Of a DNA stretch of 64,000 bases, positions 51,572 through 60,602 are shown piece by piece. Source of the stretch: an uncultured Eubacteriales bacterium. Its GTDB lineage: Bacteria > Bacillota > Clostridia > Oscillospirales > Acutalibacteraceae. The first letter of the stretch is position 1; each line of letters opens with the position of its first letter. The translations under genes and the position numbers were made by a program. The DNA lies in NCBI GenBank assembly GCA_900314355.1, contig OMUY01000049.1, positions 1 to 64,000 of the forward strand, read 5' to 3'. The notes below the pieces were generated by a model, which saw only the letters and a program-made list of their open reading frames with translations, was not told where the DNA came from and did not search any database.

Positions 51572-52948
51572 TTAATAATTCTTTTTTAAATTTTTTACAT
51601 CTTTAAAAAACAGAGGATACGATTTGTTTACTGCTTCGGCGTTTAAAATTGTTCCCGATAATTTGGAACAGATTATCGTTTCGGCCATAACCATTCTGTG
51701 ATCGTTGAATGATGAATAGACCATATTTTCTTTTAGAGCGCATCCGCCGTAAATCGTGATGCTGTCTTCTGTCTGGTCCGTTTTTCCGCCGGCAGTTTCG
51801 ATCATTTTTGCTATAGCGTCAAGCCTGTCGGATTCCTTTAACCTGAGTCTGCCTGCGTTGAATACTCTTGTTTTGCCGTCTGCAAATACGGCAAGAGCCG
51901 AAATTACCGGTATTATGTCCGGAACATTCGACGCGTCAATTTCAATTCCGTTTAGATTTTTTCTTTTTACGGTAATGCCGTTTTCACTGTTTTCTTTATC
52001 GTATGAAATATCGGCGCCGAATTCGTTCAGAATATCAAGAATTTTTTTATCGCCTTGACCGGAATTTATATCAAGTCCCGTCACGGTAATTCCAAAATCC
52101 GACAGTGCTCCGAGACAAAACCAGAAAGCCGAATTTGACCAGTCGCCGCCAACGGTAAGATCTCCTGGAGAAACGTATCTTGAATTATCCGGTATCGAAA
52201 AACAATCGCCGTTATCAGATGTTTTTACTTTTATTCCGAATTTTTTTAAAGTGTCGAGTGTGATTTTAATATATGGCCTTGACTGAACAGGTTCAATTAA
52301 ATCTATTGAACCGCCTTCTTTTATTAAAGGAATTGCCAATAACAGACCTGTAGTATACTGAGACGAAACATTGCCAGGATATTTAAAATTGCCGCCGTTC
52401 ATTTTTCCGGAGAATTTAATCGGAAATTCTCCGTCAGGCGAAACATTGACACCGTGAGTTCTCATCTGGTTCAGAAGAATATCCTGCGGTCTGCCCGGAA
52501 GTCTGCCGGAACCGGTAAATATGCTGTCAATGCCCAGAGCGGCCGCAACAGGCATTAAAAATCTGATTGTCGAACCGCTTTCACCGCAGTCAAACACTGC
52601 CGAGGAAGGTATATTTTCGGCAGGAGAGACCCTAACATGAAAACCGTCCTTGCCGTCTTTTAAAATCTTTTTGGATTTATCCTGATAAAAAATATCGTTA
52701 AATTCCGAATCAAAAGCGGTTTCATCTTCATCCGGAAGGCCTTCAACTTTCGCACCGAGCGATTTAAGACAATGACTTGTGGCGAGAATATCATTTGACG
52801 ACTGGTTGAGATAAATGTCTGTTATTTTGTCGCTCAATGCAGATGCCGTCATAAGTCTGTGAGCTTCTGATTTGGAAGATACGGATCTTATTTTTCCGGA
52901 TGTTCCCGAATAATCATATTTGCTGATTGAAATATTAATTTTCCACAC
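51572..52948 (-). CDS. aroA: EPSP synthase
   Basis: This 458-residue enzyme starts at GTG 52948, overlapping aroB by 14 bases. VSSKSEAHRLMTASAL is the N-terminal substrate loop, FDCGESGSTIRFLMPVAAAL the central loop with the PEP-site Arg, and LRLKESDRLDAIAKMI the C-terminal motif. It joins PEP to shikimate-3-phosphate. The central loop differs from the LGNAGT form of glyphosate-sensitive class I enzymes, as in many Clostridia. Confidence 0.94.
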   Translation of the reverse strand: MWKINISISKYDYSGTSGKIRSVSSKSEAHRLMTASALSDKITDIYLNQSSNDILATSHCLKSLGAKVEGLPDEDETAFDSEFNDIFYQDKSKKILKDGKDGFHVRVSPAENIPSSAVFDCGESGSTIRFLMPVAAALGIDSIFTGSGRLPGRPQDILLNQMRTHGVNVSPDGEFPIKFSGKMNGGNFKYPGNVSSQYTTGLLLAIPLIKEGGSIDLIEPVQSRPYIKITLDTLKKFGIKVKTSDNGDCFSIPDNSRYVSPGDLTVGGDWSNSAFWFCLGALSDFGITVTGLDINSGQGDKKILDILNEFGADISYDKENSENGITVKRKNLNGIEIDASNVPDIIPVISALAVFADGKTRVFNAGRLRLKESDRLDAIAKMIETAGGKTDQTEDSITIYGGCALKENMVYSSFNDHRMVMAETIICSKLSGTILNAEAVNKSYPLFFKDVKNLKKNY

Positions 52949-53996
52949 CCGCTTTCAAAATGGGTAGAAGATCATCAATATCGATTTTTTCCACAAATGC
53001 TTTTCCCAGAGATTTTAAGTTTATCAACTTGATTTTTGAACCGGTTCTTTTTTTATCGCTGTGAGCCGATTCAAAAAGCTCGTCGGCGGAATAATCGCAT
53101 TTGACGGAAAGACCGTTTTTAATCAGCAGATCGGATATTTTATTTGAATAATCTTCTTTGCATCTGCCTGTTTTGTACAGTCCTCTTGATTCTACGACCA
53201 TTCCGATAGCGACAGCAGAACCATGCGATACTGTAAAGTCAGAATTTTTTTCAATCCCGTGAGCGGCCGTATGACCGAAATTAAGTATAGCTCTAATTCC
53301 TGTCTCTGTTTCATCAAGATTTACACAGTCTCTTTTGAGCTCGACGCATCTTTTAATAACATATTCAATATTTTCTTTGATATCGTTTCTTTCGAGAAAA
53401 TCAAAAAATTCTCTGTCCTGTATGACGCCGTATTTGATAACTTCGGCGCATCCGTCTGAAAAAACAGAAGAAGGCAACGAATTTAACGTGTCGGGATCGC
53501 AGATTACAGCTTCAGGCTGATGAAAAGCCCCGACAAGATTTTTGCCTGCCGGAAGATTAGCAGCCGTTTTTCCTCCGACCGAAGAATCAACATCCGCGAG
53601 AAGCGTTGTTGGAACCTGTATAAATTTTATTCCTCTTAAATATGTCGCGGCGGCGAATCCGCCCATATCGCCCGGTATTCCTCCTCCGAGAGCTAATACG
53701 ACATCAGTTCTTGAAATCGAATTTTCAGACATGAATTTAATCATATCATACCAGACAGGCACGGTTTTATGGTTTTCCCCGTTGGGAAACACAAACTTAA
53801 CAGACTCGAGTCCGGCGTCAGCAAGAGATTTAATCACTCTGTCGGAATAAAGTCTGTCTACATTATCGTCTGTGATAATGCAGATTTTTCTTTTACCTAA
53901 TGTATCTATAATTATCCGACCTACTTTATCGATAAGTCCTTTTTCAATAAATACATTGTATTTTTTTGACGTTGTGTTAATTTCTACCTTTTCCAT
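52935..53996 (-). CDS. aroB: 3-dehydroquinate synthase
   Basis: This 353-residue NAD-dependent enzyme has VLALGGGIPGDMGGFAAATYLRG (NAD loop), QVPTTLLADVDSSVGGKTAANL, GCAEVIKYGVI, NFGHTAAHGIE and HGSAVAIGMVVE, with the zinc ligands Glu and His in place. It cyclises DAHP into 3-dehydroquinate. Second gene of the operon. Confidence 0.96.
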   Translation of the reverse strand: MEKVEINTTSKKYNVFIEKGLIDKVGRIIIDTLGKRKICIITDDNVDRLYSDRVIKSLADAGLESVKFVFPNGENHKTVPVWYDMIKFMSENSISRTDVVLALGGGIPGDMGGFAAATYLRGIKFIQVPTTLLADVDSSVGGKTAANLPAGKNLVGAFHQPEAVICDPDTLNSLPSSVFSDGCAEVIKYGVIQDREFFDFLERNDIKENIEYVIKRCVELKRDCVNLDETETGIRAILNFGHTAAHGIEKNSDFTVSHGSAVAIGMVVESRGLYKTGRCKEDYSNKISDLLIKNGLSVKCDYSADELFESAHSDKKRTGSKIKLINLKSLGKAFVEKIDIDDLLPILKAGVEN

Positions 53997-54083
53997 TTTA
54001 TTAATAACCCGATTGTATTAAGCATTTTGTGAAAAAATAATGGTTTAAACTAAATATCCGTTGACAAGAAATGTAGGAAATTT

Positions 54084-54932
54084 TTAGTCTCTGTAAATTT
54101 TTCCGTCGATAGTTTCTTTTCTGATTCTGCCTTCCTTTAGAAGTTCTTTGAGAGTGTCGGCATCGTTGTTTTTAAGCGCTATACTGTATTTTACTAAATT
54201 ATCTATCATTTCGTCAAGCTGTTCGATCAGATTTTCTCTGTTTTCCAGGAACAGTTCAGTCCACATATTTTCGTCAAGTTTTGCCACTCTTGTCAGATCT
54301 TTATAAGAACCCGCAGAAAATCCCATATGTTCGTCTGCTGCCGAATTTTTCACGTAAGCGTTTGACACAATATGACAAAGTTGAGAAGTAAAAGCTATGA
54401 TTTTATCATGATTTTCGGGAGTGGTCATTTTTACGGAGCCAAAACCGATTGACAGGAAAAAATCTTCTGTTGTTTTTATTTTTCCGTACCTGACATCATT
54501 GCCTGGACACATGATAAATGATGCACCGTCAAATAAGTTTTCTTTGGAATAAGAAAATCCCGACATATGGTAGCCTGCCATCGGATGACAACCGATATAA
54601 GTAAATCCGAATTTATCTGCGATAGGCGTAATTCTGTCGACAACATATTTTTTCACGCCGCAGCAATCTACCAAAACGGCGTCTTTATCAATATAAGGAG
54701 CTATTTTTTTTACTGTTTCTATAGTTAAGTTCGGATAGAGAGCTATAATAATCAATTCGCAGGTTGAAATATTTTCATAGTCGAGCTTTCTGTCTATAAT
54801 GTTTCTTGAGACGGCGTCGGAAATAACGTCATCTTTTATATCATAACCGTATATCCTGTGATTTGTGTATGCCGCGGCCGCCTTTGCGACAGAACCTCCT
54901 ATAAGTCCCATTCCGATTATTCCGACATTCAT
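54084..54932 (-). CDS. tyrA: Prephenate dehydrogenase
   Basis: This 282-residue enzyme has the NAD fold MNVGIIGMGLIGGSVAKAAA, CELIIIALYPNLTIETV and IGCHPMAGYHMSGF. It lacks the C-terminal ACT domain of longer TyrA proteins, so tyrosine feedback may be weak or act at transcription. It heads the seven-gene operon tyrA-aroB-aroA-aroC-pheA-aroEK-aroQ, which lacks a DAHP synthase gene. GGAGG lies upstream of the start. Confidence 0.93.
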   Translation of the reverse strand: MNVGIIGMGLIGGSVAKAAAAYTNHRIYGYDIKDDVISDAVSRNIIDRKLDYENISTCELIIIALYPNLTIETVKKIAPYIDKDAVLVDCCGVKKYVVDRITPIADKFGFTYIGCHPMAGYHMSGFSYSKENLFDGASFIMCPGNDVRYGKIKTTEDFFLSIGFGSVKMTTPENHDKIIAFTSQLCHIVSNAYVKNSAADEHMGFSAGSYKDLTRVAKLDENMWTELFLENRENLIEQLDEMIDNLVKYSIALKNNDADTLKELLKEGRIRKETIDGKIYRD

Positions 54933-54970
54933 TTTATTTTAATCCTCCGAACTCAGTCTGTTTTAAATCA

Positions 54971-54999
54971 ATTATAACAATCTGCAGCCGTATAGTCAA
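54971..54999 (-). promoter_or_regulatory. aro operon promoter
   Basis: On the minus strand, TTGACT (54994-54999), 17 bp, TATAAT (54971-54976), 39 bases before the tyrA start. Confidence 0.8.
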
Positions 55000-55017
55000 T
55001 ACTATATTTGTATATTA

Positions 55018-55035
55018 CACTATATAAATATAGTG
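55018..55035. promoter_or_regulatory. Candidate operator palindrome upstream of the aro promoter
   Basis: CACTATATAAATATAGTG has perfect 8-bp arms around AA, centred about 30 bases upstream of the -35 box. A related half-site, ACTATAT, lies at about 55001. Such a dyad suits an activator or repressor of aromatic synthesis. Confidence 0.5.
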
Positions 55036-55321
55036 AAAAACCGATGAATTATTACATTAAAAAAATGATTTTATATCGCTGATAATTTTTTAAATAACAA
55101 TATATTGTAATATGAATAATATAATTTCGGCATACATTGGGTGTAAAGCAATTGTTTTTACATATTTTATATCTATATAAATTCTTATGTCATTTTTTTA
55201 AATATGTCTTGTATTCGTCGTTTAGGTAAAATGTGTTGTTTAGATTTTTGGTTATTTGGTTTTAAAATTAAAATCAATTTTGTCTAATCTGTAAAAAAAT
55301 GTTGTTTAATTGACGTTTTTA

Positions 55322-55350
55322 TTGACAAATTTATTATTAAATGATAAAAT
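55322..55350 (+). promoter_or_regulatory. Promoter of the SCP2-like gene
   Basis: TTGACA (55322-55327), 17 bp, TAAAAT (55345-55350), leader about 28 nt. It overlaps the false upstream ATG/TTG starts, supporting the TTG start at 55385. Confidence 0.8.
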
Positions 55351-55384
55351 GATAAAAATTGAAAATACAAAGGAGGAACATATT

Positions 55385-56155
55385 TTGAGCGGAATATTAA
55401 CTGACGCTAAAACGCTTGCCTATATTAACCTTTACGGTATTTTAGGCACGCTCGAAAATCTTTGTGAGCTTGATCCCGGCGCGAGAGCTCTTCTCACAAA
55501 CAAAAAACCTATCGTACTCGGTATTCAGGTAAAAGACGGACCTGCAGCCACGCTTACATTTAAAAACGGCTACTGCAGAATGGAGGACGGAATTGCTCCA
55601 TGCAATATACTTCTTCCTTTCTCATCATGTGAAAAATTCAATGGAATGATTGACGGAACGGTTACTCCGATTCCCGCAAAAGGTTTCCAGCATATCAAAT
55701 TCTTATTAAAGGATTTTACGGCTTTGACAGATCGTCTTACAAAGTATCTCAGACCTTCTGCAGAAGATTTGAAAAATGAAGACTTCTTCAATCTTTCCAC
55801 TTCTCTTATGTTCTATCTTATCTCTGTTGCCGTTTCTCAGATAGGCAATCATGACAAGATTGGAAAATTCTCAGCGTCAAATATGGTTGACGGCGATATT
55901 CTACTTTCAATCGCAGGCGGTCCTAAGGCCACTATCTGCGTAAGAAACAACCACCTTGTTACGCTTAAAAAGGGAACAGACGATCCGAGATCAATGATGG
56001 AGTTTTCATCCATGAAGCTTGCAAGAGACCTTTTTGACGGAAATATCAATGCGGTTGCATGCATCGGCAGCGGCACCATTAAAATGGGCGGCATGATTTC
56101 GATGGTAGACAACATGAACAGAATACTTGACAGAGTCGGACTCTATCTCGCATAA
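55385..56155 (+). CDS. SCP2-like sterol-carrier-domain protein, first copy
   Basis: The start is TTG 55385, 8 bases after AAGGAGG; a longer frame from 55310 would begin upstream of the promoter. The 256-residue product has an SCP2-like half: VKDGPAATLTFKNGYCRM, CNILLPFSSCEKFNGMIDG and TPIPAKGFQHIKFLLKDF. A second similar half follows (ATICVRNNHLVTLKKG, MMEFSSMKLARDLFDGNINA). SCP2 domains bind lipids or acyl chains. It is related in layout to the protein at 59708. The role with the aminotransferase is unknown. Confidence 0.55.
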   Translation: MSGILTDAKTLAYINLYGILGTLENLCELDPGARALLTNKKPIVLGIQVKDGPAATLTFKNGYCRMEDGIAPCNILLPFSSCEKFNGMIDGTVTPIPAKGFQHIKFLLKDFTALTDRLTKYLRPSAEDLKNEDFFNLSTSLMFYLISVAVSQIGNHDKIGKFSASNMVDGDILLSIAGGPKATICVRNNHLVTLKKGTDDPRSMMEFSSMKLARDLFDGNINAVACIGSGTIKMGGMISMVDNMNRILDRVGLYLA

Positions 56156-56175
56156 GTTAGGAGGGCTTTATTACA

Positions 56176-57525
56176 ATGGCAGAAGAAAAGAAAAAAGATT
56201 TAGCGGCTGAGAAAGCGACTAAAGAAACAAAGGCACCTGCGAAGAAAGCCGCCGCAAAGAAAGAACCTATTGTTGAATATACACACGAAAAGAGCCAGGC
56301 TTGGTATAAAAGAGCTCTTGATGTAATTCCTTCGGGAATTTACGGACATCAGGGACCTGCTGAGGGTCTTTGGATTCCTGCTGCGAAATGGCCTTATTTC
56401 TCAGAAAGAGCAAAGGGAACGTATTTTTGGGATGTAGACGGAAATAAATATATAGACTATATGTGCGCTTATGGTCCTAATGTTCTCGGCTACAATGATC
56501 CCGATGTTGACGCTGCGGCTAAAGAACAGCTCGAAAAAGAGAACTGCGTTACCACGCCTTCTTATAAGATGGTAGAGCTTGCGGAACTTATGGTGGACAC
56601 CGTAAACTGCGCAGACTGGGCTTTCTTTGCCAAAAACGGAAACGACGCCACATCAGGCGCTATTATGTGTGCAAGAGCATACACTCGCAAAAAGAAAATA
56701 ATCTTCATCAAGGGTTTCTATCACGGCGTTTCTCCTTGGTGTCAGAAAGTCGACTATCCCGGCATAATTCCTGAAGATGTAGAAAATTCCATATACGTCA
56801 ACTGGAATGATATTCCGGATCTTGAAAAAGCTATTGCCGAAAATGAAGGCGAGATAGCTGCTTTCATAGCTATGCCTTATCTTCACGGCAACTTCTTTGA
56901 TAACATTCTTCCAGCTGACGGTTATTGGCAGAAAGTCAGAGAACTTTGCACACAGCATGGAATTGTACTTATTATAGATGATGTCCGCGCAGGATTCAGA
57001 CTTGATCTCGCCGGTTCCGACCATTTCTACGGATTTAAAGCCGATATGATCTGCTTCTGCAAAGCTATTGCAAACGGATATAATGTTTCGGCTATCTGCG
57101 GTCAGGAATTTTTGAAGAGCGCAATGAGCTCGCTTTCGTATACAGGTTCTTACTGGATGAGTGCGGAACCTTTCGCCGCCGGTATTGCCTGCATTAACAA
57201 GATGAAGAAGCTTGACACTCCTAAGATGTTCAGAGAAAACGGTATTAAGCTTACAGAAGGACTTAAGAAAGCCGCTGAAAACAACGGTTTTGACCTTGTA
57301 GTATCCGGTGAACCCGCTCTGTTCTATCTCAGAATAGCAAACGATGATTCACTCTTCTTACATCAGGAATGGATAGCGGAGATGGTTTCAAGAGGAATAT
57401 ATCTTGCATCTCACCATAATCATTTCATGAACGCTTCTATTACAGACGAGGATATGGAGCGCACATGGGAAGTTGCGGATGATGCTTTCAAAGCAGTCAG
57501 AAAGAATCATCCCGAATTGTTCTGA
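56176..57525 (+). CDS. Class III PLP-dependent aminotransferase with Lys/Ala-rich tail
   Basis: This 449-residue enzyme has the fold of glutamate-1-semialdehyde aminomutase relatives: FWDVDGNKYIDYMCAYGPNVLG, AFFAKNGNDATSGAIMCARAYT, FYHGVSPW, LIIDDVRAGFR (PLP Asp) and CFCKAIANGYNVSAICG, whose Lys is the likely Schiff base. Residues 1-35 form an unusual histone-H1-like extension (KETKAPAKKAAAKKEP). Neighbouring transketolase halves suggest amination of a ketose or aldose made by ketol transfer. GGAGG precedes the start, 20 bases after the SCP2-like gene. Confidence 0.8.
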   Translation: MAEEKKKDLAAEKATKETKAPAKKAAAKKEPIVEYTHEKSQAWYKRALDVIPSGIYGHQGPAEGLWIPAAKWPYFSERAKGTYFWDVDGNKYIDYMCAYGPNVLGYNDPDVDAAAKEQLEKENCVTTPSYKMVELAELMVDTVNCADWAFFAKNGNDATSGAIMCARAYTRKKKIIFIKGFYHGVSPWCQKVDYPGIIPEDVENSIYVNWNDIPDLEKAIAENEGEIAAFIAMPYLHGNFFDNILPADGYWQKVRELCTQHGIVLIIDDVRAGFRLDLAGSDHFYGFKADMICFCKAIANGYNVSAICGQEFLKSAMSSLSYTGSYWMSAEPFAAGIACINKMKKLDTPKMFRENGIKLTEGLKKAAENNGFDLVVSGEPALFYLRIANDDSLFLHQEWIAEMVSRGIYLASHHNHFMNASITDEDMERTWEVADDAFKAVRKNHPELF

Positions 57526-57536
57526 TAATTTTAATA

Positions 57537-57569
57537 AACAGGCTGACCGCAAAAGTCGGTCTGTTTTTT
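57537..57569 (+). terminator. Rho-independent terminator
   Basis: GACCG/CGGTC and AACA/TGTT stems with a bulge, then TTTTTTG. It divides the cluster into two transcription units. Between it and 57800 a weak promoter (TTGAAA 57727, TATATC 57750, 17 bp) is visible. Confidence 0.7.
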
Positions 57570-57799
57570 GAGATTCAAAGAAAATATTGCACATAAAATT
57601 ATCGGATATAAAAAATAAACTATAAATTTTCTTTACGGATTTTACAATAAAAATATACATTCTTTTTGAAGTGATAATTTAAACGTTATTTTTGTCATAT
57701 TCGTATCAGTACGGGCGTTTATTGCTTTGAAAAAATATTATAGTTTTTTTATATCCGATTTTATTTTTATTTTTCATTAACTTAGGAGGAATATTTAAA

Positions 57800-58672
57800 A
57801 TGCCGCTTTCAAAAGAAGAATGGCTTTCCCTTGAAAAGAAAGCCAACGAGCTGCGCAACCTCACTCTTGACACCGTTCACTGGTGCGGCAGCGGACATCT
57901 CGGCGGAGGATTGAGCGTTCTTGATCTTCTCACTGTACTTTATTACAAGTATCTTAACATCGATGTAAAGAATCCCAAATGGCCCGAAAGAGACAGATTT
58001 ATCCTTTCAAAAGGTCATGCGGCAATAGCTTATGCACCTGTTCTCTGCGACAAGGGATTCGAAGACAAAGAACTTCTTCACAATTTCAATCTTACTAATT
58101 CCAAATTCGGAATGCACCTTGACTCAAATAAGGTTTCCGGATGCGACGCTTCAACCGGTTCTCTCGGTCACGGACTTTCAATCGCTGTCGGAACGGCTCT
58201 CGCAGCAAGAGTTTTAAAAAAAGATTATAAAACTTATTGCTGTTTAGGTGACGGCGAGTGCGACGAAGGTTCCAACTGGGAAGCTGCTATGTGCGCGTCC
58301 AACTACAATCTTACAAACCTCATTTCTTTTGTTGACAGAAACCACTGCATGATCGACGGACCTACAGAGGATGTCATGAAGCTTGAGCCTTTTGAGGACA
58401 AATGGAAAGCTTTCGGCTTTGAAACTTTGGTAATCGATGGAAATAACATCAATGAACTTTGCAACGCTATCGACACAGCTCTTGCCAATAAGTCAGATAA
58501 ACCTTATATGATAATCATGGACACAGTAAAAGGCTGCGGAATTGATTTCATGGAGGGCGATTACAAATGGCATTACGGTTCTCTTGATGACGAGGGATAC
58601 GCTAAAGCTAAAAAAGCTCTTGAGGAAACATATAAGAAGAGACTCGCGAGAGTAGAAAAGGAGGCAAAGTAA
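57800..58672 (+). CDS. Transketolase, N-terminal subunit
   Basis: This 290-residue TPP-binding half has HWCGSGHLGGGLSVLDLLTVLYY, FILSKGHAAIAYAPVL, GCDASTGSLGHGLSIAVGTALA and the TPP/Mg motif GDGECDEGSNWEAAMCASNYNL. It forms the active site with the C-terminal half encoded next, together moving two-carbon ketol units between sugar phosphates. Split transketolases are usual in Clostridia. TAGGAGG precedes the start. No TPP riboswitch is seen upstream. Confidence 0.93.
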   Translation: MPLSKEEWLSLEKKANELRNLTLDTVHWCGSGHLGGGLSVLDLLTVLYYKYLNIDVKNPKWPERDRFILSKGHAAIAYAPVLCDKGFEDKELLHNFNLTNSKFGMHLDSNKVSGCDASTGSLGHGLSIAVGTALAARVLKKDYKTYCCLGDGECDEGSNWEAAMCASNYNLTNLISFVDRNHCMIDGPTEDVMKLEPFEDKWKAFGFETLVIDGNNINELCNAIDTALANKSDKPYMIIMDTVKGCGIDFMEGDYKWHYGSLDDEGYAKAKKALEETYKKRLARVEKEAK

Positions 58673-58673
58673 G

Positions 58674-59693
58674 ATGGGTCTTAGCTATACAGCTGTTGAA
58701 TCAACGTCACTTCAGACCGCAGAAATTTACGGTCAGGCTCTCGTTGAATTAGGCGAAAAACATCCTGAGGTCGTCGCTCTTACCGCAGACCTCGCAAAGT
58801 CGACCAAAATCGGCGATTTCATGAAAAAATTCCCCGACAGATTTTTCAATGTCGGTATTGCGGAAGCAAATATGTTCGGCGTAGCAGCAGGTATGGCAAG
58901 AGCGGGACTTGTTCCTTATCTTTCCACATTCTCGCAGTTTGCGTCATTTAGAAGCGCAGATCAGCTTCACACCGATATCTGCTATCAGAATGTAAACGCG
59001 AAAGTCATAGCCACGCATTCGGGAACTTCATTCGGTCAGGCAGGTTCTACGCACCATGCTATCTGCGACCTTGCTCTTGTAAGATCTATTCCTAATCTTA
59101 CTGTTATCTGCCCTGCAGACGGCATTGAGACATATCACGCTGTTATGACGTCTTACGATGTTCCAGGACCGTTCTACATCAGAATCAACAGAGGATTTGA
59201 CCAGACTCTTTACACTCCCGAACTTATCAAGAAGATAGGATATAAGTTTGAGCTCGGAAAAGCGATAGAAGTAAATCCCGGTTCGGATATCACTGTTATC
59301 GCAATAGGCTCCTGCGTATATCAGGCTTATGAAGCAGCTAAATATCTTGAAAAGACAGACGGACTTAAAGTAAGAGTACTCGATATGCACACTATTAAGC
59401 CGATTGATAAAGATGCTATTCTCAAGGCGATTACTGATACAAGACGTATTATCACGGTAGAAGATCACACAATCATCGGAGGACTCGGCGGAGCTGTAGC
59501 TGAAGTTATTGCCGAAGCAGGCAAGGGCTGCGCATTCAAGAGACTCGGACATCAGGATCATTTCGCTCCTATTGGACTTCATGAAGATATCATGTCTATA
59601 GTCGGAATCGACTCTAACGGAATCGTTAACGCTGTCCGTGAGACAATGAAGATGGACTTCGAAGAGGACGATGACTGGTCCGATGAGTTCTGA
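58674..59693 (+). CDS. Transketolase, C-terminal subunit
   Basis: This 339-residue pyrimidine-binding half has VALTADLAKSTKIGDFM, FFNVGIAEANMFGVAAGMARAG (catalytic Glu), PYLSTFSQFASFRSADQL, VIATHSGTSFGQAGSTH and the C-terminal domain RVLDMHTIKPIDKDAIL, ITVEDHTIIGGLGGAV. The start lies one base after the N-terminal subunit's stop, keeping the two in equal amounts. The last residues are very acidic (EEDDDWSDE). Confidence 0.93.
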   Translation: MGLSYTAVESTSLQTAEIYGQALVELGEKHPEVVALTADLAKSTKIGDFMKKFPDRFFNVGIAEANMFGVAAGMARAGLVPYLSTFSQFASFRSADQLHTDICYQNVNAKVIATHSGTSFGQAGSTHHAICDLALVRSIPNLTVICPADGIETYHAVMTSYDVPGPFYIRINRGFDQTLYTPELIKKIGYKFELGKAIEVNPGSDITVIAIGSCVYQAYEAAKYLEKTDGLKVRVLDMHTIKPIDKDAILKAITDTRRIITVEDHTIIGGLGGAVAEVIAEAGKGCAFKRLGHQDHFAPIGLHEDIMSIVGIDSNGIVNAVRETMKMDFEEDDDWSDEF

Positions 59694-59707
59694 TGGAGGT
59701 TATATAA

Positions 59708-60511
59708 ATGACTTCTAAAGAAGATTTATTGACTAATAAAATTTTCCTCAATGCCGCGCTTCCTTTGATGAAGACGATTGCTGAGGACGATCCAAAAATT
59801 CATAAAATGTTTTCTATCGTCCACTGCATTTATCAGGTCAGCTGTCTTGATCCAGATGCGCCGGGAGGAAAGTATGCAACACATTTCCAGGTAAACTGCG
59901 ATGAGTGGAAGGTTCATCCCAGAGTTGAGCCGCATCCTATGATTGAGATCGAATTTCCTTCAGTACAGGCACTCAATTCATTCTTCAAGGGAAAGATAGG
60001 TCTTGACACCCTTCCCAAGATGAAAGGCGTAGTCAGATACCCCCAGTATTTTGTTCCTTTCATTACTTGTCTTTTGAAGATGGCTAATCTTCTCGGTATG
60101 ACTGAAGCTCCGGAAGATGTCGATACAAAGAGACTTCTTGTAAAGTGTTATTTCTATCTTCTTACATCCGGTATCAGTCAGCTCAATAAAAACGGCGATG
60201 AAGAGGTACACGGATGGGCACTCAAGAGCCCTGACAGAGTCTATGCTTTTGATGTTGAAGGCGAGCCTTCTGTTGCGGCGTTTATCAGAGTTAAGGCCGG
60301 TAAGACAAAAGCAGGCAGAGGTGTTTATAAGAGAGCAATGCCTTTCTTCACAATGCAGTTTGACAGTCTTGACAGTGCATTAGGTATTCTTATGGGCACA
60401 GCAGACATGCTTCAGTTCACAAGAGAAAAGAAGCTTAATATGCTCGGCGCTCCGGAATACGGCGCAACTCTCGGCAACTTTATGATGAAAGTCGGCGCTA
60501 TGGCAAAATAA
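59708..60511 (+). CDS. SCP2-like sterol-carrier-domain protein, second copy
   Basis: This 267-residue protein has an SCP2-like half (ATHFQVNCDEWKVHPRVEPHP, IEIEFPSVQALNSFFKGKIG, LPKMKGVVRYPQYFVPFIT) and a second half with SVAAFIRVKAGKTKAGRGV and FFTMQFDSLDSALGILMG. Layout and size match the protein at 55385. It follows the transketolase by 14 bases with TGGAGG upstream, so it is cotranscribed. Two SCP2-like proteins bracketing carbohydrate enzymes suggest a lipid- or cofactor-bound intermediate, but this is inference. Confidence 0.55.
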   Translation: MTSKEDLLTNKIFLNAALPLMKTIAEDDPKIHKMFSIVHCIYQVSCLDPDAPGGKYATHFQVNCDEWKVHPRVEPHPMIEIEFPSVQALNSFFKGKIGLDTLPKMKGVVRYPQYFVPFITCLLKMANLLGMTEAPEDVDTKRLLVKCYFYLLTSGISQLNKNGDEEVHGWALKSPDRVYAFDVEGEPSVAAFIRVKAGKTKAGRGVYKRAMPFFTMQFDSLDSALGILMGTADMLQFTREKKLNMLGAPEYGATLGNFMMKVGAMAK

Positions 60512-60553
60512 AATAAAGGTTATTATATACCTTAAAAATTTAATTAATGTATT

Positions 60554-60580
60554 GGCTTCGATGTAAAAATCGAAGCCATA
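60554..60580 (+). terminator. Hairpin after the second SCP2-like gene
   Basis: GGCTTCGAT/ATCGAAGCC, a 9-bp stem followed by ATATCTTT. Weak terminator close to the next start. Confidence 0.5.
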
Positions 60581-60602
60581 TCTTTGAAGAGGAAATAAAA
60601 TA

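Larger units (their letters stand above)
54933..55384. other. Divergent regulatory region (aro operon / SCP2-like gene)
   Basis: No gene in 450 AT-rich bases. The left part carries the aro promoter and a palindrome, the right part a consensus promoter for the plus-strand gene. The centre (55040-55300) shows no further structure I can support. Confidence 0.6.

Noticed and set aside
35046..55241. 14-mer AAAATGTGTTGTTT shared at 35046-35059 and 55228-55241, upstream of two metabolic clusters
   Set aside because: Several chance 14-mer repeats are expected in 64 kb of AT-rich DNA and the flanks do not match, so it is weak evidence for co-regulation.
55310..55384. Longer N-terminus of the first SCP2-like protein
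   Set aside because: It would start upstream of a consensus promoter, while TTG 55385 has an ideal AAGGAGG.
57526..57799. TPP riboswitch before transketolase
   Set aside because: No CUGAGA-type element or matching stems are visible; only a terminator and a weak promoter.
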